DNA of 64,000 bases from Asterias rubens (Eukaryota > Echinodermata > Asteroidea > Forcipulatida > Asteriidae). The stretch is taken from contig NC_047076.1 of the NCBI RefSeq assembly GCF_902459465.1, forward strand, positions 6,146,146-6,210,145. Direction: 5' to 3'. Below, one piece after another: positions 32,960-44,000 of the stretch; positions within the stretch are counted from its first letter, which is position 1; every line of letters starts with the position of its first letter. The notes beneath the pieces were generated by a model, which did not search any database, was not told the DNA's origin, and saw only the letters and a list, made by a program, of their open reading frames with translations. The position numbers and the translations under genes are program-made.

Positions 32960-34380
32960 ATAGAGGCAAAAACTAATGATATTAAAACTTTAGCACTTTG
33001 TTTTGTAGTCATAATAAAAACCTTCTACTTCCAAGTAAAGTACAAACTTCGTAGTATGAATACAACGCACTGTGAGGTTGGTGCGCCCGCTGTCCAAGTT
33101 TGAGCGCGGGCAAACAAAATAAAAACTCATGTGTAAATCTGATGTACTGTTGTGCAGTTTAAGAAAAGTAGAGAATCTGCCAGCTAGATCTTTTCTTCCT
33201 TAATGCCGCCTTGAATGCATTGAGTGTTGTGACTAAATGAATAGTAAGCAGGGACATTCATGAAACTGTGGAGGGACCCATAAAGAACCAAAGCTTGTAC
33301 TGTTATGGTTCCCTTATGAAATGTAAACTTAGCAGTTGTGTAACAGGCCTGGAACTTCATTGTTGTGAGGGCCATTTTCGTTTTGCAAAGTTCACTTTCA
33401 TTAGAAAATTTTCAATTCTATGGAAATATTTTGAACGGGCACTATAAGGCCAGAGGCAACAGAGGCCATGCTATCCGTGATCTATGTGTAATTCCAGGCT
33501 TTCAATTGGTGTATTGCATGCTGATCTTGCCTTTTGGGTGGTTTTACTGCTTTTCTTTTGCCGAAATGCCTCATCATAAACATAATAGCAATGGAAATTT
33601 ATATAGCGCCCATCCATGTAACATGCTCCTGGGCGCTGAACAATTAAAAGAAAATCTATTAAAATCCATACAGTTACAATACCCTAAACAAAAACACAGC
33701 AGATGCTTAAGAACTGATGGGTTGGTTTCTGTCTTACGTTTTAACACAAAGGCTGACTCTCTTTAAACAACAAAAGTAAACAACTGTAACTAAACAATTC
33801 ATTGAATTGTACCACTCTGCCTGTCTTGATTCATGGTATACATGTTCGATGATTGAATACCCCAAGACCAATTTTTTTATTTTTTTTTTATTAATGGGCT
33901 TAAACTATTAGTACGAAATAGGGCTACTAACTGTCGTAGTGCTTTTCAATGGGGATTTTGATTACTAAATCGATTTAAAAAAGGGAATCCTCATACAAAA
34001 ATCAAAGAAATTTGTGAGGATGGCAATTCTAACCTACAAGGGGGGGATATTGACCCCAGGATTAAGGTAGTGTGTGTCTGGGAAGACGCTCACTTCACTC
34101 GCTTGGTACGGTCTCGACTGCCTCACCCAACAAATACTTCGGATGGGTTCTGTCGACGTATCCACATGTGTCCTGGATCGGCCCCTGAGTGAACTAAAAA
34201 ATATCATTATCGTGGCTTTATTGTTATGTTATTCAATCAATAACCTGAGCACATGATGCAAAATTATATTTTAAAAAAATGGTCGAGTAGGGATTGATGG
34301 TTTCGGAGGGTTAGTGTTTCGAACATGGGCATGCATGCACGTGGTCAAGACATTCATCATGCAATGTTATGTCTCGAGTA
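32960..34380. other. Putative 5' UTR intron of HYKK copy 4, no gene recognised
   Basis: Includes a short 'tatatagcgc ... gggcgct' repeat near 33600-33640, a motif also present near 5450 and 43375. Frames here show no domain. Confidence 0.35.
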
Positions 34381-34381
34381 C

Positions 34382-34534
34382 AGCCCGGTTCATACTTCCT
34401 GCGAATGCGATATTTCACAACGGAATAAATTGCATCAGTTGAATTCAATGTGTTCAACTCTTGTAGAACATTTGGAGCGAACGTGGCTGTTACGTCAAAT
34501 TTCGTGTGGCATTCGCATTCCCAGGAACCGGGCT
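34382..34534. mobile_element. 153-bp MITE with AGCCCGGTTCATACTTCCTG ends
   Basis: The left end agcccggttcatacttcctg with gcgaatgcga pairs with the right end gcattcgcattcccaggaac plus cgggct. It ends about 100 bp before the acceptor of HYKK copy 4. Confidence 0.65.
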
Positions 34535-34672
34535 TCAACAACAAATCGAATTTATTGCGAAAGTAATTATTCTTCTCGCGTGGTTATAATCCAAATAATG
34601 ATCTTCAACACTAACACGTTTTTGTTTGTTAGGTCTTGTTGTCAGTGTCAGAATTTGTTTGGTTGAAGAAGC

Positions 34673-37600
34673 ATGACAGACAACGAGTCAGTCAACAAGG
34701 TTAAACTTTGCCGCTCCTGTAAACCGTTACTCAGCATTGATGACGTCAAGGTTCTACTCCAAAGACTCTTTGGTCTTCGAGCCTCCGAGATCCAGGAATT
34801 TCCAAGTTACTACGACAGGATTTACTACGTCAAGACGGATCCCGACCAGGGGATAGGCGAGCAAAATGAGTTCAGCTTTAAAGTTTTGAATTCGGAATTT
34901 ACCGCAGAGGGCGCTGTTGAGACTCAGACGGACATCTTGGATTTTTTGCACAACGTGTTTCCCGAGTTGAAATGCCAGGCTCCACTTCTGAACAAAAACA
35001 ATAGTCTTCTCAGCTATGAACCGATAAAAACTAAACTAGAAAGTGGTAATGTTTTGTTGTTATTTGTTTTAGTTAATGTTTGACCCCACTCCCAAAATTA
35101 CATTGGTGCCAGTGTTGAGGAGATTCTATGTGTGTCCCCCCCCCCCCTAGAAATTCTCCACCATACGGCGAATTGCGTAGGCTTACAATGTAGGCCTACA
35201 TGTTCTTCGGATGGTGCACTTGTTTAAATCATTTTGCCCTTCAGCCCATGTTAATTTCCCAAGATATGGGACACGGAATCTCAGGGGGACGAATTTCCCT
35301 ACGACTCAGTTGCAATTGATTTGGAAGTTTTTGCAATGTTTAGATAATATTGTATTTTCTGATCTGCAGTAGAGGAAGTTTGTAGGCCGACCACCGTGAC
35401 TGCTGTGCGTCTGTTTAGTTTCTTACCCGGAAAGCCCCTGCTGAAACTGGCTCCACTACCGCCACCATTCTTCCAGAAAGTCGGTAAACATCTTGGAAAT
35501 CTACAACATGCGCTACAAGTACGCTTTATATTGCTTATTATTTGGTTTGAATGCGCACATAACTGAGATTAATGGACTTACCTCTGGTAAGTCTGCTGCC
35601 ACATATACTATTGGGTGCACCCTGGTGGTAGTAGACCGAACTATACACAGTCCACTCTCTTTGCAACGAGATCGAGGAACGTAGTTTTTGTTAAAGGCAG
35701 TTGACACTATTGGTAATTGTCAAAGACCAGTCTTCTCGCTCTTGGTGTATCTAATCATATGCATAAAATAACAAAAATTTGAGCTCAATTGGTCATCGAA
35801 GCTGGGAGATACTAATGAAAGAAAAAACACCATTGTCACACAAAGTTGTGTGCTTTCAGATGCTTGATTTCGAGACCTCAAATTCTAAATCTGAGGTCTC
35901 GAAATCAAATTTGTGGAAAATACTTCTTTCTCGAAAACTACGTCACTTCGGAGGGAGCCGTTTCTCACAGTGTTTTGTACTATCAACCTCTCCCCATTAC
36001 TCGTTACCAAGTGAGGTTTTATGCTAATAATTTGTTTGCGTAATTACCAATAGTGTCCACTGCCTTTAATAATATTATTAGAGGTATAAAACCTCTTTGT
36101 GCAGCGTGCTCTTTACGACGATGGTTGACTGTGTATTCAGAAGTGCGCCAAGTTTTATTGCGATTTTTTTTTGTAAGAATACCTCAAGAAAATGTTGTGA
36201 CTGACAGTTGTGCGTCAGTATACCGGTGTCAGATGCAATTGTGTCCGCCATGCAAAACTGTCCTCTCCGGACACTTTTGCATATGCAATCGTGTCCGGGG
36301 CTATGCAAAAACCGTCCGGCGGACAAGTACATGACTGTATAATGTATGTGCGCGCGTATAAGCGAGCGTGCATGAACTGAACATACGTAGCCTACATGCA
36401 GCATGAATACTACAGCGAATACCCAACGGCCGAACCTTTCCAACGTCATTCATGACATGCACTAATAGCTTGTAAAAAAAGGCGAATGTGTTCCGTCGTC
36501 CAAGGGCGTTTATTTACTGCAAAGACGGTTTTGCACGGGGCGGACACAACTGCATATGCAAATGTGTCCGGGCGGACACAATTGCATTATGCAACATGAA
36601 GCGTCCGGGCGGACACGATTGCCTAATGCAATACCGTCCGGCGGACATTATACCTATGCAGTAAAGTCCTCTGGATAGTATTGCATAGAGGACCTAATTG
36701 CATGCGACACCGGTCCGTGTAGGGTTCTTTTAATTTTACAACACAGTGCAATGTTGTATTTGGGGTTGCATATAGTCTAAACTTCTGTTATCTGGGGCAG
36801 GGGGGCCCTGATATATTTGTTGTTGCTTCTTTCGGACACAGGCCCAAAGAAACTATTGGAAAGTAAATATGATAATAGTGCATAGTCAGTGGAAAAACAG
36901 TGCATGTTTTTTTAAAGAATGTTATTTTGTCTTTTCTGTCAAAACCCCCAGAAGTATCCATACCATGTACGGGAGGATAGTGATAACATTTGGTGTCTGG
37001 ACAAAGTTCCCCATCTTAAGCATTACTTATGGGTGATTAATGATGCCAAGAAGCTGAGAATTGTTGAAGACGTTATTTCAGAGTACGAGAGGAAAGTCAT
37101 TCCAGTGCGAGGCGAATTTCGAAGAGGTAATCTTTTGTTTTTTTCGTTGAGAACTGAAGTGTTATTCTCTCCCGATACTGACTACAATGTACCATTAAAT
37201 CGTTGCGGTATACCACTGCTAAAAAACACAAATGATTCGAAGTGTCTCTAGCCACCGAAGTTTGCTCTTGCTCGGTCGTGGAAAAAGACATCTGCTCTTG
37301 TAGCAATGTAAAGGCCGTGGGTTCTAGTCCCATCCGAGTGATTTGCCTGTGGGATTTTTCACAAAATTCGGGAAAGAACTGAGTAGGGAGTGCGCGCTTT
37401 TAATACACATTCTGTGTAAAAAAAAAACGAATTATATTATTGATCCCCAATGGGCTTCAATTACAACGGACTACATTTTAGGTTTATTTCGGGGCTACAA
37501 CTTGTAGGGCTGCATAATAGGGCTATAGGCTACTTGGGGCCGCACAGACGTTCAAGACAAACGTTTGAATAAAGTTCCGTAAAACATGTGGGCGCGGGTG

Positions 37601-38445
37601 CCCTTTCGGCATGCGCGTTGACTTGAGCAAAAAAAAATCTCAGTCGGGCGAAGTTCTTTTGGAATGCGCTTACGCAAAAGCTTTCGATGATTCCGAAGAT
37701 TTAAACATTTTGATTTCGAAGGGATAAAATGCTGGGGCGTGCATCCGTCCGTCATCCTCCTTTGAGATAACAAAGGGACCAATTTCACGGAGTTTCCCAA
37801 AGTGTAAAAAGTTATATGCGCCACAAAATTAGGGGGGCCGAATGCTTAAATACAAATTTACATGTACGAAATGCCACTGCTTGCATAGTTTTACTTAGCA
37901 GAAAAAGGTTTAGATTATATTTCTTAGAAATTGGACCAATTAGGTTGTTGATACTAAAATGCGTTATTATCGACTTTGTTGCAGGTGTAGTGCACCAGGA
38001 TTGCAACCACAGCAATATACTAGCGGTGCCTTCGCTTGAAGCGACCGTCAAAAAGAGTCAAACACCCAGGGATTACAATGTCAGCGGCATCATCGATTTC
38101 GACTTCACTGCCACCTCGTTCCTCGTGTACGAGATTGCAATCCCAATGATGTATCTGATGTTCTGTAGCGACCAACCCCTGGAAGCCACTGCCAACCTCC
38201 TTGCCGGCTTCGAGTCGAGAGCTCCGCTCCCGGAGAAGGAGCGAGGGGTACTGCGTGTTCTTATAGCCGGGAGGTTCATCCAGTCGTTGGTACTCGGGCT
38301 GTACTTCGCAAGCCTCAATCCAGACAACTCCTACATAAGCGAGTCGCAGGTCGAGGGATGGAACCTTCTGGAACTATTTTTGAACCAGTCAGAAGACGAC
38401 CAGTTAAAACTTTGGGGAAAATTCCGAAGGAACGTTTTTGTATGA
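34673..38445 (+). CDS. HYKK: Hydroxylysine kinase-like gene, copy 4 (four coding exons)
   Basis: Fourth tandem paralog, closest to copy 2. Exons: 34673-35045, 35370-35518, 36952-37126, 37985-38445; phases 1,0,1, GT-AG; 385 aa. Motifs: SYYDRIYYV (second position of the usual YDD is Tyr), FSFKVLN with K70, FLPGKPLLKL shared with copy 2, catalytic loop HQDCNHSN (D238), IDFDFT (D270), and the near-invariant block from MMYLMFCSDQ to LGLY. Exon 3 is 175 nt against 187-193 nt in the others, a small in-frame deletion near its start. The acceptor at 34631-34632 opens a 40-nt leader before ATG; a homologous 5' UTR exon at about 31850-32175 matches the one upstream of copy 2. Intron 2 hosts a MITE and a 0.49-kb CCGG-ended element. 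Appears intact. Confidence 0.87.
35690..36069. mobile_element. ~0.39-kb TIR family copy in intron 2 of HYKK copy 4
   Basis: aaaggcagttgacactattg at the left and atagtgtccactgcctttaa at the right with the standard interior. Confidence 0.75.
36223..36713 (-). mobile_element. ~0.5-kb CCGG-ended element, copy B
   Basis: Reverse-orientation copy of 29430-29926, sharing gcatatgcaa, cggacggttt/aaaccgtccg and the inner gtatattcgct-like core. Inserted in intron 2 of HYKK copy 4. Confidence 0.7.
37250..37425 (+). mobile_element. Diverged tRNA-derived SINE
   Basis: B-box-like gggttctagtccc and a tail (tgcctgtgggattt, gggaaagaactgagta) align with the SINE at 25098-25260. Intron 3 of HYKK copy 4. Confidence 0.5.
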
Positions 38446-39260
38446 ACAATAACTTTCATTATATAAACTGTGTTGGTGGCAGGAAGGTCCCTATTGTAGT
38501 GTACATGTTTTTTTCTTGTAAATTGACATGTAAGTTGACATTTAGGTCACAATGTGATGGTGTTAATAGCATTAACCATTATCCAGGCTTAATTTCCTAA
38601 TGATAGAAAATGGCCGAGTCGTTCTGACAGATGGAGCAATGATTGTGCACAGCGCCCCCTATTGTTTTTGTGCATCGCCAAAAAAGCAACAATGAGAGTA
38701 CTGCCCCATGGACACGAAAAAGCGTGCTAACCGTCCGGGGAAAATTAATGACGGAACAATACAAATCCATTGTGAACACGCAAGATGGCCGCATAATAAC
38801 TTTTGCTAACCTGTGAAATATGTTTCTTGAGCAATTTGTTCTGCTCCGTAGGCACGAAATGTTAAGTAGCTGTATGCAATTGGGCACGGTATTCAAGATC
38901 ATAGGCGTTGGGACGGATTGAACAATGAGACTTCCAAAATACAAAGGGCGAATAATGTGATTGGCGTTGCGCATTGTGCGAATTTTTTTTAAAACTCTTC
39001 CGTCGCTCTTTTGACTCCAACCGCCCCGGATTTTTGAAAATACGTGTTGGGGGAAATTGTTTTTACCAAAAAGAAAATTATAATGATGAATCATCCAAAG
39101 TGTTAAAAACAATTATCAATCTTGTCGTACTTTGTTTCTGTTTACCAGTAGGAACCATTATCACTACCGATATGGACACCTAATTTTGGGCATAATGTTC
39201 ATACATTGCTTTCTGTAAAAGAGAATGCTGGTAAAAAAAGACTTAGGGATAATGTTTCTT
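38446..39260. other. Intergenic between HYKK copy 4 and the AKAP9-like gene
   Basis: Presumed 3' UTR of copy 4 at the left. A 171-codon minus-strand frame (38597-39112) has no recognisable domain and is not supported as a gene. Confidence 0.35.
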
Positions 39261-39269
39261 TCGTAAAAG

Positions 39270-39660
39270 TAGTCAGCCACAAATGCAGGGTATACTTACG
39301 AATTGTCAAGGATCAGTGCCCCCTCCCGATGTTACCCCAACATGCAAAATTTTGGCTCTAGTAAATTGGTCATCGACGTTGCAAACAAAATAATGTAAGA
39401 AAACGCCCTCGTTGCATTTATAATTATTGTAAGCTTTCAGATGCCTGAGTATAAGCTGGAGAATTTTCTCAGATTCACATTAATTTGTTGTGTGTGTGGG
39501 GAAAACCCCCACATTTTTCTCTTAAATTACTTCAATGTGCCGTTTCTTACAATGTTTTATACATCAACTCCCTCGTGATCTTTACGGTAATTAATTGTTG
39601 GAGGAATACCAAGATATACCCTCCCAACGCATTACAGACTATACTGTAAAGGCCCTCTTC
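39270..39660. mobile_element. Old, degraded relative of the ~0.39-kb TIR family
   Basis: Shares gaattgtcaaggatcagtg, aaattggtcatcgacgttgc and taagctttcagatgcctgag with the family; the termini are lost. Confidence 0.4.
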
Positions 39661-39689
39661 ATACTGTTTTGTGTAGGTTGACGCCATTG

Positions 39690-40460
39690 AGCCCAAGAGG
39701 CATCAGTGGCTAGTGCATAAAGCGCCAGCCTCTCACCACTATGGCCCGATTCGATTCCCGGCTTTACTTAGGCCATGATAATTGTGAGTCAAGTTGTGTG
39801 TTGGATCTGTCCTCGATCCTACCACGAAGATTTTCTCCGGGATCGCGGTGTTTCTTCCCCGGCCTCCGCAGATATATTGCTCTTGCTCCAAGGTCCTGCA
39901 CAGCAACAATGGTTCTATGTGGCTCAATGGACGGTACCCGTTATACCCGCATTCCATTCGTCCGAGGAAAATCTGTCTATCCGGAGATCCTGTACCCATT
40001 ATGGGAAATAAACATGAACTTGAGAAGGGGATTCAAAAGAGGGCGCTATCAGAAGAAGTTTGAACACACCGAATAGGAGCGGGGCAGAACCTCCGGGGAC
40101 AGCCTCACACCGGTTTTAGGCCATTATATTGCAAGTTGGATCTGTATGCCACGAGGATTTTTTTCTCCGGATTCCCGGTTTTTCTTCTTCTCCTGAGGAT
40201 CAAAACCTTTTCGATCCCCGGCTGTATACTCGTGATGCAATGGGTCAATATAACTGGCTGCCAAAGGCATGTGTATATATGCTTCAGACATGCAGCTTCT
40301 CAGCTAGCTGCAAGCTCAGAAGATGATTTAGCCTTTACATCACAGTGCCTGATTAGTTGGACTGTGAGGGAGACCTCTACTTGGAGGCTGCAGGTTCAAA
40401 TCCCGATCTAGTTATTCTTTCTTTCGTCAATTATTGAAAGCACAATGTGGGGAGCACGGA
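39690..40460 (+). repeat. tRNA-like SINE fragments in tandem
   Basis: Two related segments (about 39790-39870 and 40135-40205) share acgaagattttctccgg / cgaggatttttttctccgg and a tttcttc...cctgagg-like tail. B-box-like gattcgattcccgg (39747) and ggttcaaatcccga (40392) suggest tRNA-derived heads. Confidence 0.4.
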
Positions 40461-40939
40461 GGAAGAGTCCTATATAGGGCTATGTTGTGATGAAAAGTTA
40501 CAGTCTCTCGCACCCCCCCTTCCGAGCTCCGCCCCCCTAAATCACCACACCGGATCATGAAACAGATCAATGAAAACATAAGAATTGTGATCTAGTCAAC
40601 ATTCTCCTTAACTACAATGTAGATTGGGAAGAAATTGGTGGTAACTATGTCTTTGACGTGTTTACCAAAACTTTAGTTAAAAAACTCTGGCAGCAGACGA
40701 CATCCTTCTGTTTTCAGACATCACTTTTGAACAGCGCCCTCTTTCTGACGTACGTTTATATGTAGAATTGAACGCGTATTTGGTGTTATACCGATTCCCT
40801 TTGTAAAATAATGGTTTTGATTAAAGCTGATCAAAAACAGTAGAGTTGAAGTTAACTTAGAATTTCCCTTTTTCTTGGTCAGTTGCTTGTTTTCTTTATT
40901 TCATTTTTGTGCCCCTTGTCGCGTTTGATAATATTAACA

Positions 40940-41061
40940 CGAACTGCACGGTAATGGACCAAAAAGTCCCATAGGAAGTCCGCCATTTGTAACTTCCACG
41001 TCCTCCCGCTTGATCGTTAACACAAATAAATGGCACAGTTTATGATCCTAAATCTTTGAAA
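40940..41061 (+). promoter_or_regulatory. Candidate promoter/5' UTR of the AKAP9-like gene
   Basis: The ~120 bases before the start codon hold a tccgccatttg motif (about 40979-40989) similar to a YY1-type initiator. No TATA box is seen. Assigned by position and motif only. Confidence 0.22.
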
Positions 41062-44000
41062 ATGGATGATGATGAACGAAAAAAGAAATTGCAGGCTGGT
41101 AGGGAAAGGGTAAGGATGCTAATGTGTATAATAAATGTTTTGTCCAGTTTTTTAATGTCGAGTTTTAAATGTGTTTTGAGATTGTCAACAACTCGAAAGT
41201 TGAACGTTGAAGTGAAACTGAACTTGGCTTCCATATGTACGTCATGTACAACGAGCGAGCCTATAGTATAAAATGTACAATACATGTACGCGGTTTACGG
41301 TACTTCATCTTTACAAATGCAATGCACTCCGTCCGCTGACTGAACAGACAGTCACAGTTAATGAACTACCATTTTCTGACTCATACTAGTTTGGATCGCA
41401 AAAGTCAAAGGTGACATTAATTTAAATGGCCAGAATAGCAAAAGTCCACCAACAATTTCATTCAATCGAATTTCAGATAATTTTAAATGGGACAAGTTAG
41501 CGTAGATGTATCCAGCAGGATATTTTGCTGAATGAACCAATGGAGATGAGATGAGCATGAGATGGGACAAATCAAAGATTCAAAGAAAGTTATTCTTTAC
41601 TTATCATGTTTCTACGACTCGCGCACGCAGCGCCTATACCTTTGTGTGGGTTCAACAGCGCCCTCTCTTGATATTTTGCTACAACTCACGACAACTCACG
41701 ACAACAATTTTTAATTGCACTTTAACAGAACATTTGAACATAAGTCAACTGTTAAATGTATGCACAAGAGTCATATGCACCCAAATCACTTTCAAATTGT
41801 TGAAAAAATTGTATTTTTAATTGTAAAAAAAAAAGGTGCTTTTTAACCCGAATTAAGTAACGAACGGAAATATCTGCCATGTTGTCTTTCGATGTACTTG
41901 GGTTCCATTACACCGCGGGGGTGATACAAATGCAAGATGATTATTTACCATGTGCCTCTCATGGAGTTTGAAAAATATTATATTTATACCTCCCCTTTTT
42001 TTAACTTCGAATTCGAGAGTGGCGGCTAAGTTACTAACAAGAAAGAAAAAAACAGCAGCTAAAACCAAAAAGAAAAAAATACAACTCAGCCTTCAGAAAT
42101 TACCCTTGCCCCCTGCAGTGTAATAGAATCGTCCAGGCACGTCGGAAGACAACATGGTGAATATTTCCGTTCGTTACTAAATTCGGGGTAAAAAACACTT
42201 TTTTACAGTTAAAAATACAAATTTTTCAATAGTTTGAAAATAATTTAGCTATGCATATGACTCTTGTGCACATATTTAACGGTTGACTTGTGTTCAAATG
42301 TCGTGTTAAAGTGCATTTAAAAATTGTTGTCGTGAGTTGTCGTGACATATGGAAGTCCAACAGACTGCTCCAGATGAAAAACCAAAACATCTTTGAGATG
42401 ATTTACAACGGAAATACTTCCTTCCGAATACTATTTTTTGGAATCAACTTCTGTTCAAGTACATTTGATGTGGTTTGCGCGAGGGTAATAAAGTTCCGAA
42501 CGTCATTATGCAGCAAACTCATTAAACCGTCATTTAAAATCTGTCAATATGACATTCGAAACTTACATTTTATTTTATGACCTAAAAAAATATCTAGCAC
42601 CAAGGCAATGAACAGGGGGCATGGATCGCATTTGTTGCCTCCGTGTTAGGTATCTGCCTGAGTCAGACAGTAGGATCAGTGACTTCATGAGATACAATTA
42701 TCATGTTGTCATCATCCTGCACTTGTCTCCTAAATTGACGAGACATAGTTAAACCAATAATATCATGGTTTTCTTCCCCCTAATTTAGGCAACCATCCCT
42801 TACAATTTTCTTTAACATGACAATTCAAATAATTAACCCTTTATCTTACACAGTTGGCTAAATTCCAAAAGAAGAAAGTCAGTCCAGAAAAACGACGAAA
42901 GAAGAAACCCAAGCCAGCGGAGGCCGGTGTGCCATCCCTAGACGGAGCTACGAGGGGGACAGGTAATGGAGGCGTACTACCAACTGCTCACCTTAGCGAT
43001 GACTCACTCGATGCGGGCGACTCGAGCGTAACGTCCAGTGATGTGTTCGGTACCCACTCTGATCTGGTGTCACCCATCTCCTTTGAGGTAATGGTTACAG
43101 TTTAAATGGCTCTTAAAATGATAACCTTCAGCAGGCCCGTGTGCTGAAAGAGCACGGGCACCAAGGCATTTTCTCCTTGGTAAAGGGCACCTTATGATGA
43201 AGAAAATGTAAATTTCTACTTGAGCATTTCAAGGGCACCAAGTCACTGACCAGGGGGCATGGAGGCTATCGCCTATGTTGCCTCCGTGATGTATGAGGCC
43301 TGCTTCAGGCGTCATTGAGTTATATAATGATAATAATATTGTACTAATATAATAATAATAATAGACCGTTTTTATATAGAGCTTTTCATGCCCGAGGGGG
43401 TGTCTCAAAGCGCTTCAGACAATATTACCCCTGGTCACTGGGCCTTAAATCATTCCTTAAACCATCTCAGCTCCCTGGGGAGTATGCAGCCTGTGCGCAA
43501 TATATGCGCTACTCGGCTAAGTCAATCACAAGAACCATCTCTGCCCTCACAGGTACCCATTTACCCCTGGGTGGAGAGAAGCAATTATAGTTAAGTGTCT
43601 TGCTCAGGGACACAAGTGTCATGACCAGGATTATAACAATAATATTTGTAACAATAATACTGGACATATTATGTGGAAGGGTTCCCTCATGCACAAGCTA
43701 ATGCACACACCCACATTGTCGCTGAATGAAAAAGACCAAACGCAATACCAACTTGGGTTTTTGTTTGTTTGTGGTGGACTTGAAATCGAGTTCACAAAAG
43801 TTCTCAAAACCATTGAGAAAGCCTGATATAGCACAGTAAGGCTTTTGAAACCTAAGCTAAACACCAAGTAAAAAATGATGCGAGGACCTTGTTTCAATTG
43901 AGAGGGTTAAGTGGTTTTCATATTTTCAATGGACCCCTTCATTGCGAAATCTGAAGGTCTATGGGAAACTTTTAAAGAGGCATCAGGGCCAAGACCAGGG

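Noticed and set aside
33365..33766. 133-codon plus-strand frame
   Set aside because: Includes a dispersed tatatagcgc repeat; no domain.
38597..39112. 171-codon minus-strand frame
   Set aside because: No domain, no splice partner and no coding-like composition recognised; likely chance.
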